From contig OZ241909.1 of assembly GCA_965203735.1 (NCBI GenBank), positions 186,001-250,000 of the forward strand: DNA of 64,000 nucleotides. Direction: 5' to 3'. The notes under the pieces are model-generated. The model was not told the origin of the DNA and did no database searches. It saw only the letters and a program-made list of their open reading frames with translations. This DNA comes from Bin55 sp965203735 (GTDB taxonomy: Bacteria > Pseudomonadota > Gammaproteobacteria > Pseudomonadales > Azotimanducaceae). The first letter of the stretch is position 1. Each line of letters starts with the position of its first letter. This document shows, piece by piece, positions 19,283-28,625 of the stretch. The translations under genes and the position numbers were made by a program.

Positions 19283-19848
19283 TAGAGAGCTTTACGCAAT
19301 TCAAACGAACGTTTTTCTCGTTCGTGCCGTGGCCGGTCTCGTAGGCTAGGGAAAGGAAATACGTTGTCTGGTTCGCCTCGCTTTTTGGATTCGATGCCTG
19401 AAACAACTTGCTTCAGACGGGACAAGATCCTAGGATCATCCAACAAACGAAGAAAACGGTCATGGCTCACGCTTTGAATGTTTATTCCCTTCTCCCAACG
19501 GTTGAGAGAAGCTTCGCCCAGTCCAGTCAGCCGTGCGAAATCAGTGCGTGACATTTGGTGCTTTGCACGAAGCCCAGCAACTTCCGAGGGATTGAGGACG
19601 CCAAAGTGTGCGCACAGAGCATTGTGCATTATTTCCTCGGCTTCCCAGTCCGTAAACTCACACTCGCATGCACCGCAACGTCGTATTGGAATCTCCACCT
19701 GCAGTGTGATGGCAGATTCGCCTTCTCCGTAAACGTACTCGAAATCCTGTCTCGTAGTGAAGATCTTGTTGTGATCACAGTCAGGGCAAGTTAGATCTGA
19801 CGTCGTCTCAGATTCGTGCGACTCTCTATTAGCCTTGCGACTCTTCAC
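19282..19848 (-). CDS. YgiT/MqsA-like antitoxin (zinc finger plus HTH)
   Basis: A 188-residue protein from GTG 19848. An N-terminal zinc finger with C21-x2-C24 and C58-x2-C61 flanks a strand region. An XRE-type HTH follows at about 88-125 (LNPSEVAGLRAKHQMSRTDF, RLTGLGEASLNRWEKG). This layout matches the YgiT-type/MqsA antitoxin family. The basic C-terminal extension of about 50 residues is longer than usual. The gene overlaps the preceding toxin-like frame by 20 bases and the ATPase by one base, giving a tight three-gene operon. Confidence 0.85.
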   Translation of the reverse strand: MKSRKANRESHESETTSDLTCPDCDHNKIFTTRQDFEYVYGEGESAITLQVEIPIRRCGACECEFTDWEAEEIMHNALCAHFGVLNPSEVAGLRAKHQMSRTDFARLTGLGEASLNRWEKGINIQSVSHDRFLRLLDDPRILSRLKQVVSGIESKKRGEPDNVFPFPSLRDRPRHEREKRSFELRKAL

Positions 19849-20143
19849 TTTCTTCTCCGGTGTCCTTGTTACGATTGGAGTAGTGGAAACTACGTCCCCA
19901 GATTCTTCCTCGGTCGAGTTCGACCTTGATGTAAACCTTTGGTACGTTTTCCTCGATTTCGATCTTCATTACGTACGCCTTCTTTCCTAGCGGATATCGA
20001 AGTTCGACGATTTCGACATCGCAGCCTGCTTCTAGTTGGTCTGCGATGAATTCCCATGCACTTCGGGGCGTAAAGTACTGATCAAGAATTCCTTCAGGAT
20101 TGCGTACGGTTGACGGTTGCCAAACCGTTGGTGCAGTAGGAGT
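19829..20143 (-). CDS. Toxin-like partner of the MqsA-like antitoxin, start unclear
   Basis: A good coding frame ends at TAA 19829, overlapping the antitoxin start by 20 bases. It reads YFTPRSAWEFIADQLEAG, EIVELRYPLGKKAYVMKIE and KVYIKVELDRGRIWGRSFHY, a short alpha-beta protein ending in the Y-I-K...G-R-S-F-H-Y-S pattern familiar from small proteins next to YgiT/MqsA-type antitoxins. The frame is open up to 20143 but has no ATG, GTG or TTG before the conserved part. Either a rare start is used or it was once fused in frame to the 20249-20094 frame and a frameshift separates them. Position and overlap make a toxin role likely; family not certain. Confidence 0.55.
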   Translation of the reverse strand, partial: TPTAPTVWQPSTVRNPEGILDQYFTPRSAWEFIADQLEAGCDVEIVELRYPLGKKAYVMKIEIEENVPKVYIKVELDRGRIWGRSFHYSNRNKDTGEESEESQG

Positions 20144-20249
20144 TCACCTTACCTTGCGGGCATGCGGTCTTCGCGCCAACAAAATTAGTTGGTGTCGTGT
20201 CTCGGTATCGATACTCATACAGTTCGTCCATACCTGTGATATGCGCCAT
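20094..20249 (-). CDS. Short first frame of the antitoxin operon
   Basis: A 51-residue frame from ATG 20249 (GAGAGA nine bases upstream), reading MAHITGMDELYEYRYRDTTP and ending at TGA 20094 inside the toxin-like frame. It has the only good translation start in the operon leader, so it is probably the true N-terminus of the toxin, now out of frame with its body. No family recognised by itself. Confidence 0.4.
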   Translation of the reverse strand: MAHITGMDELYEYRYRDTTPTNFVGAKTACPQGKVNSYCTNGLATVNRTQS

Positions 20250-20260
20250 TTGATTTTCTC

Positions 20261-20318
20261 TCATATGATCATTATGCATCTGAAATATTGTTTTCAAATA
20301 CTAAATACAATCATATGA
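20261..20318. promoter_or_regulatory. Paired TCATATGA palindromes in the divergent leader
   Basis: TCATATGA occurs at 20261-20268 and again at 20311-20318, exactly 50 bases apart (about five helical turns), with TGAAA...TTTCA between them. They sit upstream of the minus-strand toxin-antitoxin operon. Binding by the HTH antitoxin at both sites is an inference. Confidence 0.4.
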
Positions 20319-20503
20319 CTGTCTTGGTAGCAACCGACGAATCTCATACGATAGCTCGGACGCGTTCGAGACTGTATTCTTGCTCCGGTGGAACTACAAA
20401 TGGCGCTAAGGGTGTTTGCCAAGTCCGGCCTTCACACCCTGCTCACGAAACACGGAAACCGAAACCCACAACTAAACGGAGAAACGAAGGTCTCAATACA
20501 TTC

Positions 20504-22639
20504 ATGGAAGCAATTCCGATTCGAATGGTTCAACATCTCATAGACGGATCCGCTTGCGGAAGGTATTCATTCAACGCTCTTGCTGTGCTGTGCCTAGCAA
20601 TTCTTGTAACTGCCTGTGGCAAGTCGCCCCTTCCGGAATCTCAATCAGTCGTTCTGCAGGAAGACACGTCGATCGACATCGAACTCTCCGCGCAGATCTC
20701 GAACAGAGCCGAGGATTCCTACGAAGTGACAGTGCCTCCGAGCCTTGGAGACATTGCTGGCACGCCACCAAATCTGACCTATATCCCACATGCCGACGTG
20801 TCCGGGGAGGACTCCTTTTCATTCGCAATCGTAGATGCAAGCGGCTCTAGATCGGAATCTGCAACCGTTGAAATAACGATTCAGCCAGTTAACGATCCAC
20901 CTGTCATTCAGCCTCTTTCACTTGAAGTGCAAGAAGATGGCAGCGTCGACGCTAAACCCGTGGCAAACGATATCGACGGTTTTGTACTCCGTTACGAAAT
21001 CCATTCCCAACCAAGAAACGGCAAAGTAACCGTTAATTCGATGGGATTCACCTACGAACCCAATCAAAATTTCAACGGAAAGGACCAATTCAACCTTGTC
21101 GCCATCGACAATGAGGGGGCGAATTCCGAGCCCGCGAGAGTCGAGGTAACGGTTTCAGCTACCAACGATCTCCCAACAGCTAGTGCGTTGAGTGTTTCAC
21201 TGCACGAGGACACCCCATCTACGATTGAGCTGAGAGGTACGGATTCAGACGGCGGAGCACTGGACTATCGAGTGCTCGTATCTCCCAAGCACGGAAACAT
21301 TGTCGGAAACGGTTCCACACGTACCTACACTCCCAATTCGGACTTCCATGGAAGCGACTCTTTCGAGTACGCCGTAGTCGACGAACATGGAGCTATTTCC
21401 GAGCCAGCTCTTGTGTCGATTGATGTCCAATCCGTCAATGACGCTCCTACAACCCGCAACAAGGAGGCCCGGGGCTACGAAGATAGCTCAATTGCAGTTG
21501 AGCTGGAAGGATCGGACTCCGATGGAACCGTATCTGCCTACGAAATAGTGGCTTATCCCCAAAACGGAGCCCTTTCAGGTAGTGGCTCTATTCGTACCTA
21601 TACACCTCGGCCAGATTTCCACGGAACCGACACATTTCAGTTCACCGTGACCGACAATCTTGGTCAAGAATCTCAGCCAGCGACGATAACTGTCGAGATC
21701 GAACCGGAAAATGACCCTCCGACTGCGGAGGCGTCCCACTTATTTACCGCAGAAGACCGAGGACTGAGAATCACACTAGAAGGGAACGACCCCGATGGAC
21801 AAATCGAACGGTTTGAAATTGTGCGTTCCCCACGATACGGGAGATTGCGCAGATTCGGGGATCGATGGGAATACATCCCATCACAGGATTTTTGGGGCGA
21901 CGACTCATTCGACTTTGTAGCAATTGACAACGAAGGTATGCGTAGTGACACCGAGACGGTGACTATAGAGGTTGTTGAAAGCCCCGACCCACCATCAATA
22001 AGCTCAAGACGACGGAGTTACGAGACACATGTGGGTGAGACCATCGACCTCGATGTACGAGTCTCTGACCCCGATGGAGACGCGAGATGGTTCAGTATCC
22101 AGGATAGACGACGGGGTGCGAATGGAAGGTTCTTTCCCTCTTCGGGACGAACAGGCCGACTAAGGGATCTTCGATTTGAAGCCACTAGCGCGGGGTCGTA
22201 TTCCTATCGCATTGAAGTAGAGGACGACAAGGGCCTCAAGGATTCGACAACCTTGACCATTCATGTACGCAATTCACCACCTGTGTTTGAAGAGCCCCTA
22301 CCCAGGTATGACAGGGAGAACGGTGTCGTGGAGTTCACATTGAGAGTTCGTGATCCCGATGGAAGAATTCAGTATTTTGTCATTGAGACCATCGACGAGC
22401 GAGTCGCCGAGAGCATTGTGGTTAAGGAGAACGGAACACATGAAATTGAGGAATCAGTGCCTTTCTCGACGGGCGGAGACTGCGAAGAGAAAGACAATGC
22501 AAGCTGCAGCCTGAAGGTGATCTACACACCCGACGAAATCGATGGCCATTCTCGACGCATACGCTTTTTCGCGGTGGACGATGAAGGTGACGTTTCTAGG
22601 AAGGATTTCATCAGAATCGAAACCCGCGAGCTTCGCTGA
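20504..22639 (+). CDS. Lipoprotein with seven cadherin-like/tandem-95 repeats
   Basis: A 711-residue surface lipoprotein, ATG 20504. The signal region ends LAILVTAC, a lipobox with Cys at about residue 40. Seven repeats of about 95 residues follow, each with an E-D near the start, a D-x-D-G turn, a G...YTP strand, F-x-G-x-D-S-F and an N-D-x-P linker; the last two lack the full pattern. This is the bacterial Ig/cadherin-like tandem-repeat class found in adhesins and Ca-binding surface proteins. Upstream in-frame codons from 20288 give a basic, non-signal extension and were not used. It is divergent from the toxin-antitoxin operon. Confidence 0.85.
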   Translation: MEAIPIRMVQHLIDGSACGRYSFNALAVLCLAILVTACGKSPLPESQSVVLQEDTSIDIELSAQISNRAEDSYEVTVPPSLGDIAGTPPNLTYIPHADVSGEDSFSFAIVDASGSRSESATVEITIQPVNDPPVIQPLSLEVQEDGSVDAKPVANDIDGFVLRYEIHSQPRNGKVTVNSMGFTYEPNQNFNGKDQFNLVAIDNEGANSEPARVEVTVSATNDLPTASALSVSLHEDTPSTIELRGTDSDGGALDYRVLVSPKHGNIVGNGSTRTYTPNSDFHGSDSFEYAVVDEHGAISEPALVSIDVQSVNDAPTTRNKEARGYEDSSIAVELEGSDSDGTVSAYEIVAYPQNGALSGSGSIRTYTPRPDFHGTDTFQFTVTDNLGQESQPATITVEIEPENDPPTAEASHLFTAEDRGLRITLEGNDPDGQIERFEIVRSPRYGRLRRFGDRWEYIPSQDFWGDDSFDFVAIDNEGMRSDTETVTIEVVESPDPPSISSRRRSYETHVGETIDLDVRVSDPDGDARWFSIQDRRRGANGRFFPSSGRTGRLRDLRFEATSAGSYSYRIEVEDDKGLKDSTTLTIHVRNSPPVFEEPLPRYDRENGVVEFTLRVRDPDGRIQYFVIETIDERVAESIVVKENGTHEIEESVPFSTGGDCEEKDNASCSLKVIYTPDEIDGHSRRIRFFAVDDEGDVSRKDFIRIETRELR

Positions 22640-22703
22640 CGACGTTCTTGTGGTTGCAATTTGAGACACCGCTGCTGAGCACCATTAGAGGCGGGAAGCT
22701 ATC

Positions 22704-23102
22704 TCAATACCAGCGGCTTATGACTCCCGTTAACTTGCAGAACTCCCTTTCGTTCTCTTTGTTAGCCTTTCTCCAGTCTTTAATGTCAAACCTGTCGTAA
22801 CGTCGGATGAAGTGTTTGGTCTTGACACTTCGATTCACGTACTCTTCTCCTACATTAATATTGAATCCAGGCAAATCAGCCACCACAAATCCGCTATAGT
22901 GCCCTGGTTCGTTGTCGGTTGTCTTCAAAGGAAAGTGTGTGGGATCGCCCGCACACTCGGAATAATCTTCATCTTCTGGGGTTTGAGCCAATCGTTTCAA
23001 AACCATCCAAAACACGTCGCTTTCATTCTCGCACCAATCGAGAGGCCGGCTCAGCGTCGACTCCACCTTGGATTTGCGTGTATACCTGAACAGTACATAC
23101 AT
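22704..23102 (-). CDS. Hypothetical protein
   Basis: A 132-residue soluble protein from ATG 23102 with GAGG about ten bases upstream. It is rich in aromatic and charged residues (RYTRKSKVESTLSRPLDWCE, HFIRRYDRFDIKDWRKANKE), with no signal peptide, membrane helix or recognised motif. Composition is clearly coding. It is downstream of the metalloprotease gene on the same strand but separated by about 100 bases. Confidence 0.6.
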   Translation of the reverse strand: MYVLFRYTRKSKVESTLSRPLDWCENESDVFWMVLKRLAQTPEDEDYSECAGDPTHFPLKTTDNEPGHYSGFVVADLPGFNINVGEEYVNRSVKTKHFIRRYDRFDIKDWRKANKENEREFCKLTGVISRWY

Positions 23103-23203
23103 GGCCCAGTCCTCGAGTGCCGTTGACTAGAGTTTCAGAGCAATATCGGTCTGCCCGTCAACCAAATCTGTAGATTCCGATTGTGTTGCCTGCTAACTCA
23201 CAC

Positions 23204-26200
23204 CTACTCATCGTCCGCCGCAGTACGCCACAACAGCGAGAGATCAACTTCATTGTCCACCGTGCCATCAAGGCGGTCGAGTGCCGGAAGGTCCCCTGTC
23301 ATGAGGAGGAACACGGTCGATTTCGCCTCCCCTGCGAAAAAGCCGCCGCGTAACTGCATTATCGACACCGCCAGATCTTCGTCACCGTCGTTGTCCCAAT
23401 CACCTATACAGGAAACCTGATAACTATCCAAGCTATCGCTAAGACTGCCAAAACCAATGGACCAAAACCCCGAAGTTCCGCTCAAGAACGCATCGGGAAC
23501 GTCGACCCTATTGTTTGCGGCTTCTGAGTCCTCAGCCCAGTCGCGCATCTGGCCCAGTGTAAACCAGTAGAAACTACTGTCGCCGAAGGAGTCTGAATGT
23601 GCAACGACACGTGTAGTGGGATGATCAATGCCGCCGTTGCATACCTCAAGGGAAGCTACACGAAGAATCGACCAAGCGTTGGTGTCCGTTGTAATGATGC
23701 CCTCGATAATGCCTTCCGAGATGTCCTCCGAGTCAACGTGCAGGTCGAGTTCCGATACATCCAACAGAAAGAGATCACCACCCCTGCTCAATGGAACGAA
23801 CTGACTTGCGGTGGAGCTGCTTCCCCACGCCGAAGTCCGGGAGGATGTCAGAGTAGGCACGAAACCGTCTAGCCTGTAGCTGTTCGGCCGATTGAGTATG
23901 TTCAACATATCAATCAGTCCATCTTCTTCCCCGTCGTCCGAATCCGCCGCCCGAATGTCGCTCGATGCCAAGAAATACATGGCGTCGTTGAAAGGCAACA
24001 CAACAATCAGGTCTTCCGCTTCATCGCCGTCGTAGTCGAATACTTGGTGTACCTCAGCACTCAATGGAGAGGCTAAATCTTCATCAGACTCGGAGTAAAT
24101 CTGTAGCGTACCCTCCCTTGCTTGGAGCTGATCCAGTTCCAAATCGCCGTCCTGCAATTCTTCTACTTCGGCTGAAATGGCCGTGTTGGATAACAGTTGA
24201 ACTACGGGCATGCCTTCCGCACCCTCTTCAGGCCTTTCGGTTGAAAAGAAATTCGTGATGGCTACTACCGATGTGTCTTCACCAAAAAACCCATTCAATG
24301 ACGTCACACTGTTCCCGAAGAGACTATCAGCGGAACTAAAGACCCCTACACAGGTGCCCATAAACGAACATTGCGTATGGTTGATTTTCCCGTCCGCGGT
24401 TCCATCAATGGAGTCTGCGGTCGCTAACTGGCTTCCATAGACGATAAAGATGGCTCCCTTGGTAGTTTCCTCATAGGGACTCCCAATGACTAGATCGCCA
24501 ATCGCGTCTCCATCCAAATCTGTCACAACTCCAGAATTCTCGTATAGCGATTCGGTCGACAGAGCCCCACGGAGTTCCCAACTATGGATACCACTGGCAA
24601 CCTCTCCCACATTGATCGATTGATTCGTTTGCTGGTCGACCAGGTCGAGTTGACTCAAGTCATCGCTTGAGAGCAGATGAAGCGCACCTCTAGGATCACT
24701 TGGGTTTCCGCCTTGGATGAGCAGTTTGTGCCCACCCGTCGAGTTAAAGTCCCAAAGATTGTGTGCGGAAATCTCTTGAAAATTCGAGAAGAAATTGAAG
24801 TCCTTCCATTCCGACTCGACTCGGTGAATGGCGATCCCCGAGGTTTCCAGATTGTCGCCAAGACCATCGTTGTCGGAGTCTTCCCACTCGAAAGGATTGT
24901 TCGGGAACTGATCGGCGTTGTCTCCAATCCCGTCTCCATCAGAATCCAACCATTCGTCGGGATTGAAGGGAAAGTAATCGACTTCGTCTTCATAGCCGTC
25001 GTTGTCGTCGTCTAGGTCCCCGTTGTCACCAATACCATCAAGGTCGAAATCTTCCCACTCATTCGCGTCGTCAACAAAGAGATCAACGCTGTCTCCATAT
25101 CCATCCCCATCAGAGTCGTATTGCTCATCGGGATCCAACGGAAAAGCATCTAGAGAGTCGTCCACACCATCGTTGTCGTCATCCAAGTCTACGTCGTTAT
25201 CCAATCCATCGTTGTCCGAATCTAGAGGAAACTCGTCCGCGAAGTTGTCGATACCGTCTCCATCTGTGTCGGGGTCGCTTCGATCTCCTATTCCATCGCC
25301 GTCCATATCGGAATCTTCGAATGGATTGTCGGGAAATGCGTCGATCACATTCGCAGTTCCATCTCCATCCGCATCGTAGATAGCATTGCCATGCAGGGGA
25401 TAGACGTCGTACGAGTCGATCGCTCCGTCTCCGTCGTCGTCCATATCGTGCAAGTTCTGAACCCCATCGCCGTCTGTATCGTCCAAGTTGTTGTGAAGCT
25501 GCAATACGCCATCTTCCTCTCCGTCAGCTCGGTCGATCGTTGGAAACGAGGTGGAAAACATTACCTGAACAGCACTCGCAGTCTTCCTATCCGCCTCTAT
25601 TGTCTGCGCGGTAAACATGAAGTCGAGCACACCGTCTTCGTCGAGATCACCTAAGGAAGTCATACCACTGTAGCTCGTTCCCGGTCTCAGACCTTGGGGC
25701 ACTCGAAGCTGGAATGTACTAGGTCGGTCCAATAGGGATTGGAGATCGACTTGTCCGTCGCGGCGATCCTCATCGGGATCGTCAAGATAATTCAGATCGT
25801 CCAGCTCGGCGAGCAGTACCCCTCTACCGTATCGAACGAGAATGTAGCTGCTTTGATCTGTGTTTGTCGAATTCAAGACTGCTTGCGACGATGCGTTGAT
25901 TGCCTGGATATCGTTGAAGTACCAAGCGCCGGAATATTCATACGACGAATCGTTCAGATGAATCACTCCGTCCGTCAAGCCGTCTCGCGCATCGGTGTTT
26001 TCTAGTCCTTCAGTAGTAAGCAGAGCATGAGGACCGAATCGGCTCCACAACAGGACTTCAGGACGGTCGTTCCCGTCGACGTCCGCCAGCGAGTCAATTG
26101 CGCGACCAAACAAATCGACGAAAGGCATTGTGATCCTGTAGGACCCGCTATCCCCACCAGGAAACTCGTCGATGTCGACTTGTCCGTCAGTGGTTCCATC

Positions 26201-28558
26201 ATTTAAGTCCGCAAGAAATACTTGCTCTGTATTGAGGATATAGACGGTGTTGTCAAATTGCCCGGGTATGCCATCCATGCCCACCCCCAGTTCATGACCA
26301 TTGTTTCCCGTCAGGTTGCCCAAGTTTGTCAAGTAAACGTTGTCACGGGAAATACCGGTGTGAACGCGAAAGGCATCGTTGAAGTCCGAGACGATTTCAT
26401 CGAATGTGCTGTCGTCTTCTGGTGTTTCCGAAGCGTATGAAAGTACAGCGGCCGTGGTTAACAAATACAGACTGACGCCGTCAGATTGGTCCTTGGTACC
26501 GAGCACTGCGAAGTCGGAAGTTCCGTCGTCGTCGCGGTCGTGCATCGCGACCAACCCCTTCACGACGAAATCATCGTTCTCACCGGCAAACAAGCAACCA
26601 AGGCTGTCGCCGCAGAACGCGAGATTCAAATGTCTGTCTTCCTCGCCGTCAAGCGCATCGAACGAGCGCAAATTCGCGTCGTCCAGTTGAATCAGGTACA
26701 CGCTACGCTCCGACGAAATGACAAGGTATCCACTAGTTTCGGAATCTTCTGGAACGGAAAGGAACTCGATGTGCTCGCCTATCTCACCAATGCTCTCTGT
26801 ACCGTGGATAGCCCAGGCATGTTCTTCGGAAATCAGTTGACTAAAGTCGCGACGAGTTCCCTGCTGTTCGTCATTCGCCAGCATGGACATTGCCAGCAAG
26901 TAGACGGTGGCTTCAGCCTCACCGCTTTCGTCCTTTGTCTGCGGAGCAGCGATAGCTATGTCGTCTAGCCCGTCGTTATCCCAATCCCCGGTGCGCACAA
27001 CCTCCGTGCCAAACCCGTCGTTGTGATACCCACTGAGAAGGTTCAGAATCTTCACGACGGAAACATCGGGATTGAACGGATCGGCATCGGCCTGATTGAG
27101 AACTCCATCGTCATCGATGTCGGGATCCGAGTTGTCGCCGATCCCGTCCCCGTCAAAGTCGGCCCATTCGGTTGCTAGGTTGGGAAACTGGTCGCCATTG
27201 TCGCCATGGCCGTCCCCATCTGTATCGATCCACTCCGTGGAGTCCAGCGGAAACTGGTCCGTGTCAGCGGCATATCCGTCGCCGTCGACATCAAGATCGG
27301 AAGGAGGACTTCCCATTGCCGCAATTTGATACTTTGTGATGTTTACCGAGAGCACCGAATCCGAGCTCCGCTCGTGGTTGGACAATTCGTGCGAAATACC
27401 ACAGGGCTTGCCGTTGCAGTCTTCATCGGGATTGGAGAACTTGTCAATGTCAATCCCGTTGTAAGCAGAGTCCGCATACGACATTATCGTGCCGAATTCA
27501 TTGTGTTCACCGTGTCCTCGAGACCAGTAGTAAGCCCCCACAGAGCCTTGGACGTAGGAATGACCCAAACCCATCAAGTGTCCGATTTCATGTGCCGTGA
27601 CGTTGACTGGGCAGATCGAGAAATCCAACCACACATGCGTCAGGATCGCTCGATTCAAGGGATGAACGAATCCTCGTCCACGCCAACCGCCGATGTCTTC
27701 CGCAATTCCGCATAAGAACTGCGGATCTGGATGAAAGCCCACAATCAAGTCGGCTCCATATTCCTCTTGTAGCTCGTCTCTCAACTCTTCGGGCAAAAAG
27801 AGAAAAACCTCTTCGATTTCCGGTACTTCGGACTCGTCCAATGCACCTACCACCCGGAGGTTGAGAGGCGATCCACTCCTTTCGAACAGAAAGTTGGTCA
27901 CCGCAAAAATATGACTGACCTGTAGCGTAGGATCGTCACCAGGCAGAAAGGACGATATTCCCGAATCGTACACCACGAGCACATCTATCTCTGGTTTGCT
28001 CGGAAAGTCTTCTGGATCATTAGGATCCGTGTTCATGAAGCCCTCGTTGACGTCGTCCACTCCATCGCCATCTGTGTCCGTAAGGAAGTCCATGTCGCGT
28101 TTGGACAGAGACGTGAATGGCATTTCTGTTTCTCCCTCGAACCAAATCGAATCCAGCAGTGAAGCGAAGGTAGGTCGGCGACCTTCATGAATCAACAACT
28201 CAAGATGGACTTGTCCAGTAGGCAGTTGACCGAATTCGATTTCATATGTATTACTTGCGACCTCTTCGAGTTCGGACAAGCCAAAGTTCAAGGGAGTCGT
28301 TCCTAGAAACAACGACTCTTCTTCGCTGTATTCCTCGTCGTCAAAATAACCGGTCACTGCGATGGTGGCCCACAGGTTCTCGGTAGGATGGTTTTCGTGA
28401 TTTTCAATTCCGAATTGGACAGTCGCGGTAGCTCCATCCTCACTCTCCAGGGTGCATGGACAGACTATGCTCACCCGAGACCATTCAAGTTGAGCATTCA
28501 GTGCGACAGTAGCTAATCCCAATGCAGCGACGAGAGCGCAGCGAACCAGATTTTGCAC
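23204..28558 (-). CDS. Giant secreted metzincin metalloprotease with Asp-rich and FG-GAP-like repeats
   Basis: A 1784-residue exported protein; GTG 28558 with AAGGAG upstream and a signal peptide of about 22 residues. The zinc site is H323-E324-I-G-H327-L-M-G-L-G-H333 (HExxHxxGxxH), followed by GTIMSY, a Met-turn, making it a metzincin of the reprolysin/pappalysin-like kind. Ca-binding DxDGDGxxD repeats of thrombospondin type-3 style lie at about 416-500 and in a dense block at about 1026-1240. Between and after them are units with D-x-D-G-D/N-D-x-x-D-L-x-V and G-D-W-D-N-D-G-x-E/D-D-L motifs, as in integrin-alpha/FG-GAP propellers. It probably acts on extracellular protein. The gene at 28626 immediately upstream on the same strand is a likely partner. 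Confidence 0.88.
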   Translation of the reverse strand: MQNLVRCALVAALGLATVALNAQLEWSRVSIVCPCTLESEDGATATVQFGIENHENHPTENLWATIAVTGYFDDEEYSEEESLFLGTTPLNFGLSELEEVASNTYEIEFGQLPTGQVHLELLIHEGRRPTFASLLDSIWFEGETEMPFTSLSKRDMDFLTDTDGDGVDDVNEGFMNTDPNDPEDFPSKPEIDVLVVYDSGISSFLPGDDPTLQVSHIFAVTNFLFERSGSPLNLRVVGALDESEVPEIEEVFLFLPEELRDELQEEYGADLIVGFHPDPQFLCGIAEDIGGWRGRGFVHPLNRAILTHVWLDFSICPVNVTAHEIGHLMGLGHSYVQGSVGAYYWSRGHGEHNEFGTIMSYADSAYNGIDIDKFSNPDEDCNGKPCGISHELSNHERSSDSVLSVNITKYQIAAMGSPPSDLDVDGDGYAADTDQFPLDSTEWIDTDGDGHGDNGDQFPNLATEWADFDGDGIGDNSDPDIDDDGVLNQADADPFNPDVSVVKILNLLSGYHNDGFGTEVVRTGDWDNDGLDDIAIAAPQTKDESGEAEATVYLLAMSMLANDEQQGTRRDFSQLISEEHAWAIHGTESIGEIGEHIEFLSVPEDSETSGYLVISSERSVYLIQLDDANLRSFDALDGEEDRHLNLAFCGDSLGCLFAGENDDFVVKGLVAMHDRDDDGTSDFAVLGTKDQSDGVSLYLLTTAAVLSYASETPEDDSTFDEIVSDFNDAFRVHTGISRDNVYLTNLGNLTGNNGHELGVGMDGIPGQFDNTVYILNTEQVFLADLNDGTTDGQVDIDEFPGGDSGSYRITMPFVDLFGRAIDSLADVDGNDRPEVLLWSRFGPHALLTTEGLENTDARDGLTDGVIHLNDSSYEYSGAWYFNDIQAINASSQAVLNSTNTDQSSYILVRYGRGVLLAELDDLNYLDDPDEDRRDGQVDLQSLLDRPSTFQLRVPQGLRPGTSYSGMTSLGDLDEDGVLDFMFTAQTIEADRKTASAVQVMFSTSFPTIDRADGEEDGVLQLHNNLDDTDGDGVQNLHDMDDDGDGAIDSYDVYPLHGNAIYDADGDGTANVIDAFPDNPFEDSDMDGDGIGDRSDPDTDGDGIDNFADEFPLDSDNDGLDNDVDLDDDNDGVDDSLDAFPLDPDEQYDSDGDGYGDSVDLFVDDANEWEDFDLDGIGDNGDLDDDNDGYEDEVDYFPFNPDEWLDSDGDGIGDNADQFPNNPFEWEDSDNDGLGDNLETSGIAIHRVESEWKDFNFFSNFQEISAHNLWDFNSTGGHKLLIQGGNPSDPRGALHLLSSDDLSQLDLVDQQTNQSINVGEVASGIHSWELRGALSTESLYENSGVVTDLDGDAIGDLVIGSPYEETTKGAIFIVYGSQLATADSIDGTADGKINHTQCSFMGTCVGVFSSADSLFGNSVTSLNGFFGEDTSVVAITNFFSTERPEEGAEGMPVVQLLSNTAISAEVEELQDGDLELDQLQAREGTLQIYSESDEDLASPLSAEVHQVFDYDGDEAEDLIVVLPFNDAMYFLASSDIRAADSDDGEEDGLIDMLNILNRPNSYRLDGFVPTLTSSRTSAWGSSSTASQFVPLSRGGDLFLLDVSELDLHVDSEDISEGIIEGIITTDTNAWSILRVASLEVCNGGIDHPTTRVVAHSDSFGDSSFYWFTLGQMRDWAEDSEAANNRVDVPDAFLSGTSGFWSIGFGSLSDSLDSYQVSCIGDWDNDGDEDLAVSIMQLRGGFFAGEAKSTVFLLMTGDLPALDRLDGTVDNEVDLSLLWRTAADDE

Positions 28559-28625
28559 GAGGGCAACTCCTTTTATAAGTTAATGAAAATCCACACCAAA
28601 CGCGTTCCAATCCACCAAGAAAAGC

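Noticed and set aside
24840..25480. Dense repeated sequence that looks at first like a CRISPR or satellite array
   Set aside because: It is the coding sequence of the DxDGDGxxD repeats of the metzincin protein, with irregular units.
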